Part shown: positions 10,225 to 22,256 of the stretch, piece after piece
How positions within the stretch are numbered: position 1 is the first letter of the stretch
Layout: each line of letters opens with the position of its first letter
Assembly (NCBI RefSeq): GCF_965638725.1
Contig: NC_134963.1
Span: forward strand, 379,501 to 443,500
Length of the DNA: 64,000 nt
Direction of reading: 5' to 3'
Source of the DNA: Aptenodytes patagonicus
Lineage: Eukaryota > Chordata > Aves > Sphenisciformes > Spheniscidae
Position numbers and translations under genes: made by a program
The notes under the pieces: model-generated
Databases searched by the model: none
Told to the model about the DNA's origin: nothing
Seen by the model: only the letters and a program-made list of their open reading frames with translations

Positions 10225-10900
10225 ATAGAATCATAGAATCAATCATTGAGGTTGGAAAAGACCTCTAAGATCATCGAGTCCAACCGTCGACCCAACACCA
10301 CCACCCACTAAACCATGTCCCTAAGTGCCTCATCTACTCGTCTTTTAAATACCTCCAGGGATGGGGACTCAACCACTTCCCTGGGCAGCCTCTTCCAATG
10401 TTTCACCACTCTTTCAGTAAAGAAATTTTTCCTCACGTCCAATCTAAACCTCCCCTGGCGCAACTTGAGGCCGTTTCCTCTCGTCCTATCGCTAGTTACT
10501 TGGGAGAAGAGACCGACCCCCACCTCGCTACAACCTCCTTTCAGGTAGTTGTAGAGAGCGATGAGGTCTCCCCTCAGCCTCCTCTTCTCCAGGCTGAACA
10601 ACCCCAGTTCCCTCAGCCCCTCCTCATAAGACTTGTTCTCCAGACCCCTCACCAGCCTCATTGCCCTTCTCTGGACACGCTCCAGCACCTCAACATCCTT
10701 CTTGTAGTGAGGGGCCCAAAACTGAACACAGTGTTCGAGGTGCGGCCTCACCAGTGCCGAGTACAGGGGCACGATCACTTCCCTACTCCTGCTGGCCACA
10801 CTATTTCTGATACAGGCCAGGATGCCATTGGCCTTCTTGGCCACCTGGGCACACTGCCGGCTCATGTTCAGCCGGCTGTCGACCAACACCCCATGTTTTT
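10225..10900 (-). mobile_element. CR1 LINE, 5'-truncated
   Basis: This is a non-LTR retrotransposon fragment read on the minus strand. Its 3' end carries the CR1 hallmark of repeated ATAGAATC units at 10225-10240. The preceding bases match the CR1 3' UTR as I know it (the complement of GGTTGGAAAAGACCTCTAAG). The coding part is the C-terminal end of ORF2, and the 5' end stops abruptly near 10900, as usual for CR1 reverse transcription that ended early. The element lacks obvious target-site duplications, which is normal for CR1. Confidence 0.95.
10308..10889 (-). pseudogene. CR1 ORF2 C-terminal fragment, open 193 codons
   Basis: This encodes the C-terminal part of the CR1 ORF2 protein, downstream of the reverse transcriptase active site. 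Recognisable blocks are [33 protein letters not shown] and [11 protein letters not shown]. The endonuclease and the catalytic part of the reverse transcriptase are missing, so it cannot be an active enzyme. The frame has no stop or frameshift across 193 codons, which suggests a younger insertion than the copy at 24063-26212. The first ATG is an internal methionine, not a natural start. Confidence 0.9.
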
Positions 10901-11689
10901 CTGCCTTGTAATGCTTCTCTCCGGGTCCAGTCCAAAGCCTCCGCCCTGGGCTGGCTGTTCACTTCAAACCAAAGCTGGCATCATCCCTCCTGCCTCACCC
11001 TCAGCTCTGCTGTGAGCTGCTGCCTATTCTGTTGGTACCTGCTCTTCCCCACCCTTCCCAGTGCTGTCAGCATTTCTCAAGTTGTACATAAAATATAGCT
11101 TGCTACTTTCCCATGTTTGGTCCTTTGCTGGCCAAGCTGCACCAAAACCATCAAACTGATTAATCTGATGATCCAGTGCAGAAGGCTTTGAAAGCAAGAC
11201 ATTGGTGTTTTTGATCACTTTCTCTCCTCTCGTCCCTTCTACCACTTTATCAAGAATGGCATTTTAATGATCCCTTTGCTGCTTTTCCTCTTTGCCTGAG
11301 ACTTGCAAAAGTGCAAGAAGCAATGTTGTCATTTCTGTGCTGCCTACCCCTAAATGAAGGGAAACTCCCCCCAAGTGCTGTGCCTGAATTTCGGTGTGCA
11401 AATTGCCCTGCAGTTTCCTACAGTGCTTTGGGTAGAGTGGTTTATATCTATCCATTGCTGGTTCTTGGCCTGAGCAAAAAAAGGACTGTAATGTTTTTTG
11501 TTTCTGTGTTGAGTGAGTGAGGCACACAGTGAGGAGGAAAAGAGATATGCTTACATAAGGTAAGGGTGGAGAAAGAGGGAATTGCATCGTCTAATTTGAA
11601 AATATATCATGAGATATATTTTCATGTGTGGGTCTGAGAGAAGGCTCCGCGTTAAGTGCAGTGCAGTTTGAACTATGTGGTGGTGTTCA

Positions 11690-11790
11690 CACTCTGGGAG
11701 AAGTCACGCTTTGGGTAAGTCGCTGTGTGTTGCAATAAACCAGTGCCCTAGTTTCTGTTCTAGACGTGCCAGGGAAAAAATTATGTGGAG
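11690..11790 (+). repeat. Weak MIR-like relic
   Basis: CTTTGGGTAAGTCGCTGTGTG followed by CAGTGCCCTAGTTTCTGTTCT follows the order of the MIR core (short tRNA-derived tail, then a CTCAGTTTCC-like block). Divergence is high and the ends are not defined. Confidence 0.4.
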
Positions 11791-11830
11791 ATGCAACTGC
11801 TGAAAATGTGTGTAACTTGAAGGCAGTGGA

Positions 11831-11886
11831 GTGAAATCCTAGCACTACTCTGTTCTGCCATTGACTTCAGTAAAGCCAGGGTTCAC
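11831..11886. repeat. Palindromic relic of an old dispersed repeat
   Basis: GTGAAATCCTAGC at the left end is nearly complementary to GCCAGGGTTCAC at the right end, with TTGACTTCAGT between them. The same GTGAAATCCTGGC and TGAAGTC words recur at 43284 and near 45353. I recall this palindrome as widespread in turtles and birds, probably a short non-autonomous transposon, but I cannot name the family. Confidence 0.45.
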
Positions 11887-12127
11887 TGAAGGAGTCTTTG
11901 GAGTGTGTGCTAGGCCATGCACACAAATTGCCAAGTTGAATTTCTTCTTTAATGAGATCCGATGCAGGAAGGCACAGCTGTGGGGCAAGGGCACTTGATT
12001 ATGCATGTCTTCGTAGTGTAACATTAGTTATGTACCGTAAGGCAAGTATTTCTAAAACCACCGAAAGCATCCGAGTGCTGTCAAAATGAGAGGAAATTCG
12101 GATGAAAGTTGGGCACTGTATCCCCTA

Positions 12128-12205
12128 AACTTGTTCCAGTGGTTAATTAGCTGTGGATAAATTAGCATGTAATTTCAATTGCTGTTTGTTCGTGAGTTTC
12201 CAGCA
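12128..12205. promoter_or_regulatory. Candidate conserved homeodomain-site cluster
   Basis: GGTTAATTAG at 12141-12150 runs into a RUNX-type TGTGGAT, then ATTAGCATGTAATTTCAATTG and TGTTTGTT. This mixture of homeodomain, RUNX and forkhead-like words in about 70 bases is typical of conserved developmental enhancers. Conservation itself cannot be seen here. Confidence 0.3.
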
Positions 12206-15200
12206 TTCCTACCTTGCCTTTATCTGTAGATGTCTCCTGGGCCCCATGTGCTAGGCACTCTACGTTCCCAGGAATGGAAAATTGTGAATTCCATGTGGGA
12301 TGGGAAATTATCTCAGATGTTTCCCATCTTAGGGGGAAAAGAGTCTATCTTGGAAATGATTCAGCTGAAACCCAGGGCATACAACTGGTACATTCATCTT
12401 CATGCTCACCTTCCTGCCTTCTAGCAACCCACTTGACTTTCTAAATGAAAAATTACTCTAATCCAAAAATTGGAGCTTCAGTATTTGTGAACTGGAAAAC
12501 AGACATCTAAACAAGTCCACTGATTTATACTTTTTTTTTAAATTCATGTTTTAAAAATCGGTACTTATACCAACTGTTCCTTGGTCTTGCCAGGTTGGGG
12601 GTTTCATATTAAAATAATAATTCACTGAGTGGATTCCACCAGCTTTGTATCTCGCACAGTGAAGAGGGTCTGTCTGCTGAAGTGTCTTTCATTGCATGTC
12701 ATGAGACAGCAGAGGAACAGAAAGAGGAGCATGGGGTAAATGATCTTTGTTAGTAGGACTACCAGTGACCTCATGGCCTAGTGGGCTGCCACTGTTGAGG
12801 AGAGCTGGCTTATGGTCCCATCTGGAGCCAAGCTTCTGTGGCATAAATCTCCCTGCAAGAGGCTGGATCCTGCCTAAGTTACAACTTTATTTTTGCTTTG
12901 CTGTGCAAGTGGATCCACCTGATGGAAGCAGTGCAGGACTGACAGCATTTGGGGTTTCTCCCCTGGAAAGCAGAAGACTTTTGTTGCTCAGAGGCTGAGA
13001 GTTTATTAACCACAGTGATCCAGCGGGTCTTGGAAGGACTCCCAGGACTCCTGGAGGTGCTGAGCTGCACGTGTTGACACACTGGGAGTCCAGTGCCTGC
13101 TGTGTTGCTCTTATTTCAAAGGAAATGTCAGTCAGAGAGGGAACCTCTCCCCTGTTGGGAAGCAGCTGGAGTGCATATCAAACAGGAGCTTTTTCTGGGG
13201 TAGGAGGGCAGGGCAGGAGGCAGCCTCCTGCGTGGAAGGGAAGGGAGCAGGCGGGGATCCCGATGGCTGATCCAGCACAGGTTTGTCCTGGCATTAGTGC
13301 AGTTAAGGGCCTTGGGCTCCTTGCCCACTGTGAGCAGGCTGCAGCCCCAGAGATGCTGGGGTGACGTCTCCTTGGGCTGTGCTGTGGCAGCTGGTGGGGG
13401 AAGCGGGTGGGATGTGATGCTGAGGTTGGGTGCTGCACAGTTAACAGCTGCACTCTGCCAGGTCCCTGCATCCCTCTGCATTGACGCCAGCAGGGCATAA
13501 GGTAACGCAGTGCTGAGGTAGGCTGGTATGGAGATGGACATCTATGCCCAGGACAAGCAGCATGTAAAGCTGAGAGGTTGTTTGGAACTGCTCTCCTTCC
13601 TGCTGTTAGAGCCAGCAGGAGCCTTGTGTAAACTGTGCCATGGTTTTAATGACTACCCATTAGAAGAGAGAACTTATTACAGTATGGGGCACTATCTTGT
13701 ACCCTTCTCTGGAGCACTTCTGAATCCTTGGGCCATGAGTGGATTCACCAGTGTTCCCCATACCAAATGAGATGGGCTGTTCTCCACCTGGCAGTTGCAG
13801 GGTTGGACTGATGCCACAAGGAGTTCACCAGGGTTGATGGAGGGCATCGTGGCTGGGGTGTCCTCACTAGCTGCCCAAGGAGGCCAACACTAATCCATCC
13901 TCAGAGGTGTTTCCCCTTGGCTTCCCTGAGCAAGGAAGGTCTGAGCTGAGCACTGCAAAGATGAAGAGGTCCCTGGCAGGAATGTGGGAGCATTCACTGC
14001 TGGCTGTTCATTTGCTGTTGTGAGCTGCCTGGAAAGGGTTTCCTCACTCAGATAGGGAGGAAGAACCTCACTGCAGAGTTTAGTGTCAGTGCTACCATGC
14101 TCAAAGCAAGCTGACAGCAAACAGCCCTCAAGATGCAGTCTGTGCAGATGACCAGGAAAACAACCAGGAGTGAGCAGAAAAAAGGGCTAGACCTGATGGG
14201 CAATTTCCTGACAACAAGGAGCTTGATCTGGGCCGATTACTGAGTATTTACAAATGCTGAAGCAGTTGTTGCCTACTGAGCTGGCCTAGTTGCATCCTCA
14301 GCAATTCCTACAGATGGAGAGTGAGTGGCAAGAATAGCAGAGGAGGGAGGATCTGGTTACAGGCTCAGAGAGGAATGCCAGGATTTCCTTGCCTGTCTTG
14401 AGCTTTCTGCTCCTCCTGCCCTGCCCTCCTACCTTACTGGCTAATCCAGCCCTGGTTCAGAGTCCAGCACGGCAGGAAAGGGAAGCTCTTCTGTTGGAGT
14501 AGCTGCACCCAAGTCAGTGTATGCCAAGCTGTACATAAAACATAAAATACACTAGAACTTCTGTGTCTAAGCTTGCAATGGAGAGAAAAGCGGTAGAACT
14601 TGTGGGCTGCCATGTGGCACCCTGTAGCTTCACAGCAAAGCAGCTTTTGCAGGGACTTCGTGAGCAGAAGGAAAAAGCTGAAGTCTGTTTTATTGAGTAG
14701 AGTTATCAAGAAACTTAATCTAGAAAGTTATTCGCGGAAGTATGCTAAATTTGAACATCTGTAAGTGCTTTGAGATTGGTGAGTGAAAAATGCTGGGCAA
14801 GAAGGATAGGGTGTATCTGTGGTTCAAAGGAGGGGCAAGGATATACCTCCTGGCTACAGCTTGGCTATGCAATAACTTCTGAAAAACTATTTCTTTGCTT
14901 TTGAAATACATTTGACTGTACTCAGTGGTATGGCGTTCTCAAAATGTTTTCCTTGGCTTGTCCAATGCCCCCTGGCCTCTATTCCTTCTCTTTTCCTTCC
15001 CTATTCTTTGCAAACAATTCAGTTTGAACCTTACTTTGTTTAGGTTTAGTATTTTGCTCAAATATTTAAGGCTATGATACTTATCTTGAGCAGCAAGCCA
15101 AGGAATTACAGAAATTCTGTGTTAATATCTCACCCTCCTTTTGCTACACAGAGGCTTCCCTGAACAGATTTGTAAGTTCCCCAGCTGCTGCTTATTCCAT

Positions 15201-15375
15201 CCTAACGCAGCATAGACAATTTGGTCTGTTACCTTTTGGATGGTGGGACACTTTAAAATAGCTGCAGGCACCATTCATCCTTTTACCTACCTTGTGATGA
15301 ACCTTCTGTTTTAGGAAGTGTGGGGAACATACTTAGTAAAATAAAAATATCTGTCTCATAGATATTTCTCATCAA

Positions 15376-15535
15376 CAGATCTCAGAGGGCTTTGCCAAGC
15401 CAGACACCAGTTGTTACACTTATTGCAAAGATGGAGAAACTGAAGCAGGGAAAGTTTTGGGATGTGCCTGCTCTCACAGAGCACATCAGCAGCAAAGCTG
15501 GGATTGAACACCCCTGCATCTCGCACCAGCTTCCT
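15376..15535 (-). repeat. MIR-like SINE relic
   Basis: Read on the + strand this is the complement of MIR: ATGGAGAAACTGAAGCAGGGAA, then CACAGAGCACATCAGCAGCAAAGC and TGGGATTGAACACCCCTGCATCTC. These match in order the known GGAAACTGAGGC, CACACAGC and GGGATTCGAACCC blocks. The element is diverged but keeps most of its length. Confidence 0.65.
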
Positions 15536-17924
15536 GGGAAGCAGGAGGGAAGGATGCGCAGCCCAAGGTGGCTGTCTTGCATGTAGCTCTGCCTCGTTTT
15601 CTTCTCAATAATTTGCACACTGCAGAAGAGAGACTGTGTTCCCCTGTTCTTCATGGTTAAGTTAATTGTCACGTTCCATCTAGGTTTCAGTAACTGAGGC
15701 TGGAAGAGTTGGTGTTACAGGCTGACACCAGGGTCTTGGGGACAGCATCTGTTTCCAGGCCCTGTGCTTAGATGGGCAGATGCTGCCACCTCACAGAAGT
15801 CTCATAAAATGCTGCTTGAGTCTTCTCAAAATATTAAAATCCTGGGTGTTACAGGAATGACAGGGAACCAAGGGCATTTTTTGATGTGTGGTGCAGTTGG
15901 GAGCTGCTGCACTGGGAAGAGATCTCTCTGACTTTGGTCTTGTTGAGCATGAAATGTATTCTGCAGTCTGGCAAGGTGCAGAACTAGCAGTGGAAACAGA
16001 GATCTCCGGTCCCAAACACACTTCACTCAAGTGTGCACAGAGGTATGGGACAGTGTCCTCTTTCAGTGTGCAAGGGAAGCCAAATCCTGCTTTCATCAGG
16101 TCTGCGTGGCCTTGGAGTAACTTCATTTCTCTCTGCTATGTCACAGTGATGCACTCAGCTCGCCTGCTTGTGAACCACAACACCCACTGAGGGATGTGTC
16201 TTCAAGCCCTCAGCCATTTTTCCTAGAGGCTGAGACACAAAGGCACTTGTGACGCTCAGAAGAAGGGAGGACAGAGTGCATGCCTGTCCCATAAGATAAT
16301 GCGTCTCCACCTATGCCTGGCATGGCTGTGTTTTTCTAGCTCTTTTGTGGTTTTGTTGTTCTCTCCTTGCACCCACAAGACCCTGCTCTGGCTATAGCAA
16401 TTGGCTAAATCTTTATCGTGTTCCTCCCGCAGGACCCAGGCACAAGCCCAGCCAAGCTTTTCATACATGTCTGCAGATGGACCTTTGCCCTTATGGTTTG
16501 CCTGGCCCCCTCTTCACCCGTGGACAGGCACTTCAGTGCATGAAGTGGACATTTTCCACCCCTGAGCTGCCAGAGTTAATTAACCTTCTGCTAAGGCCAG
16601 GTCAGTCTTTCTGGGAAACTAGATCCACTGGCCTATGCGTTCCACAAGCCTCTCTTTGACTGGCGTCTCGTGTATCCGTACAGGAAAAATCCATTTCTTC
16701 CTCCATATACTTGTGTTTTGGGATTGGAGGGGGCAGAAGCCTGGGGAGGAGGGAAGGGATCAAGTTCCCCAAGTCTCCCTGCTGTCAGCAGCTGCCAGGA
16801 ACTCGCCATGGGAGAAAACCAACCCAAAGCTGCTGGAGATACCTTGGCTCATCCTGGGCGGAGGATCAATGTGTGCACTTTTCCCCATCTTCTCTGAGAA
16901 AGACCAAGACAGCTCTCCTTCCTTGCCACAGAGCTGTCTTCGTATAAGGCAGCTGCCATAGTTTCCTAGGAACTGCTTGGCATGACCGGTCGTAGTATTG
17001 CTCTCCAGCTTAGCCCTTGTCCTCTCTCTTCTGGCAGGCTTGCCCCACTTTCAGAGGAGAGCACAAGGTTTTCCTCTGGGCTCTGTTTAATTTATGTGGT
17101 ACTACTGGTCAAATCTCTGCAGAATAATGTTCTTAATGCCATTACCCTTTTGGGCCATGGGGCCCAATTCCCTTCTGTGCCTTGATGTTTCAGAGGTCCT
17201 TGAGATACCGTTCTCCAAACAGCCTGTGGAGACAGAGGTCAAGGATTGACTGGACTCTCACTGAAACATGCTGGGATCCGGTGGCTGAGTTCTTGGGGCA
17301 ATCTGTAGAGATGAGTGTTGAATTCTTCCCTGGCTGATCTTTATCTTAAAACAAAATACCCCTTTTGCACTGTGCCCAGTGCGTCTGTGTATTTTCAGGC
17401 TCATACCACCAGCGTCACTGTGCTTCATCTCGTGATGGGTTAGTGCTGGTGCCAGAGGGAACAAACGCTGGGTTGTTCAGTCTCCCGACACATACGTGCC
17501 TGACTCCCATCGGTATTATGCTGTATAAGGCCATTTATCTCCTCCTCTGTGGTGCAAACTGCTCTCTTCCAAAAGGTCCTAATCAAGCAGAACGCTGGCC
17601 AGACCTGTTCCCGTTAACTGAGCCTGTCTTTCCTTGTAAGAAAAAGTCATCTAATCATGCTGTCTTCCAAAAATAATAATTAAGAAGTATAAGCTTGCAT
17701 GAAAGTGTGTTATGCTCTGGAGAAAGAAAGATAGGGACCTTTTTGACTGGTGCTGGGGGCAGGATACAGAGAGTTGTTTGCTTAATGTGAAAAAAGCCAG
17801 AATTTACCTGTATGGTCCACTCCTGTTTGGATAGAGGCTGCAAATCCCCCCTCTCCCATCTAGTACTGGGAGTGAGTTGCAGTAAATCAGGACAAGCTGA
17901 GAGGTTTGGGTTTTTTGTGTTGTG

Positions 17925-17943
17925 TTTTTTTTTTTTTTTTTTT
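17925..17943. repeat. T19 homopolymer
   Basis: An uninterrupted run of 19 thymines, followed by AAAAGGG. No retroposed gene or SINE body is recognisable next to it on either side. Confidence 0.9.
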
Positions 17944-19029
17944 AAAAGGGCCTTGATTGTCCAGCTATTTTTCTCCCTTGGTGCTGCTTCACGCCACTTC
18001 TGACTTTGATTAATAGGTCTCTGAATAAAATGTTAATCTAACTAGGGGTCCTTGGCCCAGCCCCCCCGCCCTCCATGCTGTGCTCCAGAAATATCAGAGA
18101 AAACACACAGAGGTTTTGTCTCCCTGCAGAACACTTGTAGCTTTTGATTAATGGGTGGAAGGGCCCAGCTCCAGGTTTGTGGCATCTCTCCCGACTGCAG
18201 AAAAATAAGCAAAAAGTCACCAAACATGACACAGAGAAGGAAAGCCCCAGGAGTGGCAATGAGAAGAAAGGAGAGAGAGAACAGCTTATGATTCAAGATG
18301 TACCCCACTAAGCCTTGGTATTTGTGAGTCCGAGTTCAGATCTTCATCTCCAGTTTAACCTTTCTTTATAATGAGCTCAGACCACTTTGCTGGATTCAGC
18401 AGTTTCCAAGCTCTGGGATGTCTTAACTTCTAATATCTGCATCATGAACTCCTCTGCATATTGCCCTGGGCTGACACTTCACATGCATGTGTTAAGAGTG
18501 GCTAAGATGGCTTAATAAAAAAATGAGACCCTACACTTCAAACAGGACATGTGTTTCCCCTCTTCCCCTTCGAACTCTTGCCCATTCTCTGAATCAAACT
18601 TCTTTTGGAGCTTCTGAAATGATCAGAAACATGTGTTTCATTCCTGTTTTCTGGCCAGTACTGAACTCAGAAAGGCTGTTCTTGTATTACTTTCATGTGG
18701 AAGCCAGACCTGCTGGAAATTTGCTTGTTCCCTCAAGGTGGATGATTTGGTGGAACGACATATATAAGAAGCTACTCATGCGTGGGCTTGTCTACATGGG
18801 GCAATTAGACTTGAGTGGGTCGGGAAGTCAAACTGAGCTACTATGTTAATCTGAAATAAGAGTATCCACTGAAGGGGCTCATCAAAAAAGCTATTCCTGA
18901 GGCAAGCCTTAAGTAACGGTGTGGGATGTGCATGAAGTGTGAAGGACAGTGAAGACTGACATGTGTACCATCTTACAGCTCCCTTCCCTTGCAACCCTTC
19001 TGTCAAACAGTGTCCTGCTACGTTCTTCC

Positions 19030-19125
19030 ATTTTGTAATGGAGTAACTGGAGCAATGCTTGTATCACTCAGCTGCCAGTCACGGAGCTGGAAGAGACAGG
19101 CTGGGCTGTAAGGCAGATGGTGTTT
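19030..19125 (-). repeat. Weak MIR-like relic
   Basis: CCATTTTGTAATGGAGTAACTGGAG followed by CACTCAGC and CAGTCACGGAGCTGGAAGAG has the spacing of the complement of MIR (CCATTTTACAGATGAGGAAACTGAGG ... GTCACACAGC ... GAGCTGG). The match is poor enough to need a profile search. Confidence 0.3.
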
Positions 19126-22100
19126 CTTGTATGTGTGCTCAGTGTTACAACACTCTAACTAGGGAAAGGCTCACACCATTGAGAAAAGAGAAAGAAAAAA
19201 TCCCTGAATGTTTTGAGCCTGGATTTTTGGATCAGAATATGTAAAGAGCTTTAATTCATGCAGTTGCAATACTCCCTTGTGCCAAGGAAAAGTCCTGCAT
19301 CCTCAGCCACTGGAAAAAACTTTCAATTCAGAAAAATCAACCCTGATACCAAGAGAGATTTACACTTTCTTCATGTGGAAGGAAGCTGCGAAGCAGCGTG
19401 GCCTTTCCTGGCACCGGTGTGGAATCACGACAGTCGCTGTATGGCCTTTCTTCTCCTCTTGGCATCTCCCTGGAGGCCTCGTCAGTCCTTGACAGGCCTG
19501 TCATCCAACTCACTCGACAACTGACATGCCTGGAGGATGCGGCTGTCCCTGCTGACAACAGCTTTGTTTCCCATGTGATGGATGGCTTTGTGGCCCAAGA
19601 CTCGCCATTGTCCCCTCGCCTGTGGCCTTGCTTCAGTGATTCTTATCTCTGCCCTGGGCATCCACTCGCTGCAGCAAAGGTGAGCAGTTGCCAGTGCTGC
19701 GCCTTCTTCCTAGGTGCCTCTCCAGGACTGGGGTGGGGGGAAGGACAACGGGCATCCCCTCCAGATTAAGTGAAGCCAAGCTGTGCTGTTTACCCGGGCC
19801 TGTGTGGCATTCTGCTCTTATCGGCGAGGGGAAGGCAGATATGAGGGGTTCTTTCTCCTTAGTCAAACAGCCAGTTGTATAGGCAGTGTGGAAGCGCTTG
19901 TGTAATTACCATTCTCTGGCTCTCACACTCCTATCTTGTAAATCACCAATCCATCACAGCCCTAGGTCCTCGTATTGTTCTATAATTAACTGGACAAACT
20001 ACAGGAGCATTGTTGTAGCTCCCCATTTACAGAGGAGGGACAAAGACTTGAAGGAAGATTTCAGTCCCCTTCAGCTTTTTTCTTCCTCTCTTGAACTCTT
20101 TTTTTCTATATCTTCTGATCCATCTCATGACTCTAAAGATGTCTCACCTGCTTCTCTGAATGAGCACTTATTTGCAAACCTACAATCAACACAGGAGGAG
20201 TGGCCACAAAAGGACAGACCCAAGTGTTTTAACCCTTCTTGTTCCACTACAGATGTGTGAACGCATGCTCACTCACTCCCTAGTGCAAGGAGCAGCTCAG
20301 TTCTTCCAAACAGGCTTTGGACCCTCTGCTAATGAAAATGGGCTGCAGTTGCCTCATCCATTCCTTCATGATGATATGCTGAGAATTTAGCTCCCAGCAA
20401 ACAGTCTGCTTATGAGTTAGAGGCTCCCTGGGGCTGGATTATGAGCTACAAGGGAGATGGAAGATTTCCAAAGGGTGTGGTAGTGCGAAGATTTGGGGAG
20501 TTAGTGATACTTTGGTGTTACTGATTGACCCAGGAAGGTAGATAATATATTTCAAGGTTCCATATGGCTCTGAAGGCTATAAAAAAGTTTGATGTGGGTC
20601 CTGGAGCATGGAGGGAACTGGCAGTGATTTGGGGTGGTAAAGCTGGTTTCTTTTCTGTAGACCAGATGAGTGAGGCTGCTGTGCTGCTGGGCAGTGTGGA
20701 GAGTTGGTTGAGCCCTGCCAGGAGGTGGAGGCGGAACTTTCCCTAAGTTGGGTCATCTTACTTTGAAAGACTGTTCCCAGCAGCCTTTGGAGGGGGTGTC
20801 CTGCTCCATCAACCAGTGAGAGAATACAGGGCTGTGGGTGCACCAGGAAAACTGGGCTAAAGCTCTGCTCTTCTTGCTCTATCTTCTTTCCCCCTCTTGC
20901 CTACAGGGATTTCACTACTTCAGGGTGTTTCTCTCACTTTGGCTTACAGCAGCTGGCATGCTGTGGCCCTGTTTTCAGCTGAAAGCTTTAGACACTAAAG
21001 CACTACAAATAACTATGGTTTATAGACCCTCTGTTCTCTTCCTGTGCAAATTTTTAGAAAAAGACACAGTTCTCATGGCTGCTGCTTTGACAGCAGAATT
21101 TAGTCTTCTGTGTTGATAGTGTCACGCAGCCAATTTTGCTGACCTCATGGGCATCCCTTGGAGCAGATTTTGGCTCAGAGGCTGAAGATCCACTTTTCCT
21201 TATTTGAGGTGTCAGGTAGGTCTGTTGGATGAAATTTATGCCTTTATGTTCTGGTAGGCCAGACCTTATAATAAAAAACAACTGCTTATTTAACCTCCAT
21301 CTCTAAAATCTTGATTTCCAGCTCTTGTAAAATGTAAATTAGACCTGTCTACCCCACGGAAACTCTGGAGAAGCGACCTGAGGCTGACCTCCAAGCCATG
21401 GGGCACCACTTAGGGCTACCTGCATCCCAGTGACCAGGTCACCTGTATTAATATCTGAGCACATTGGATTCCCTCTTGTGAGGGCAGTGAAGCACAGGGT
21501 GTCTGAGCTCCGCTTGGAAAAAGGCTTTGCCACTTCAGTACGTTTGAATGGAAAGGGGAAGACCTGTTCATGTGTATTTTACAACCCCTTTTATTGATTT
21601 GATTTATAGCCTGAGGCTATGAGTTAATTGAGGTCTAGTCCAGGAGAGGGCACCTGGGAAGGGGAGGTGCTGCAGTGCCATCAAAGGGAAAACATGCGGG
21701 AAAGTGCTTTTATAATGCACAATTTGTTGCAAGCTCTGGCCCTTGCTCTGTGACAGCAAGCCAAGATCTTGCCACCAGAACTGGTTGTTCTGGCTCAGGG
21801 AACATCCTTAGCTCACTGTGGGTGGCAAGGACCAGGGGGGCAGAGGTTAACCAAGAGAAGGTGCTTTTTCTTGGTGTGCCCTTCATTAAAGCATCCTCCT
21901 GCCTGTCTTTTATGGGTGAAACCTAGTCACCTGTATAAGTGCGACTGTCATCACCTTTTCTGACAGAGACCTGATAGGGTTGTTCCCATAACCTGAAAGC
22001 AGTTGCCTTTCAGTGCATACCTCCTGGGCCTGCAAAGCAGATGCCAAGGCCAGCTCTCCTCTTCGGCACCTAAAGTGTGGGATGCAGCAAATGATGCACA

Positions 22101-22256
22101 TTTACATGTAGAGTGCATGCACTGAGGCAGGCAGGAAAGCAGGGCTCTTACCCAGGTCAGCTGGCTCCAAGACAGATCTGGGAAAGGGCTTCTTCAGCCC
22201 AGTGCGACCCTAACAAAGAAAGAGGAAATAATATTGCTGTGGGTAGCCAAGGGCTA

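Larger units (their letters stand above)
10901..22256. other. Non-coding interval between first CR1 and LTR
   Basis: No gene is recognised across about 11 kb. Old MIR-like relics (11690-11790, 15376-15535, 19030-19125), a palindromic relic (11831-11886), an enhancer candidate (12128-12205) and a T run (17925-17943) are listed separately. Everything else looks like ordinary unique non-coding avian DNA. Confidence 0.6.

Noticed and set aside
10398..11015. 205-codon frame on the plus strand over the first CR1
   Set aside because: It is the antisense shadow of the CR1 ORF2 fragment.
20010..20060. MIR fragment (CTCCCCATTTACAGAGGAGGGACAAAG)
   Set aside because: Only a short core resembles MIR and the flanks do not continue the pattern.
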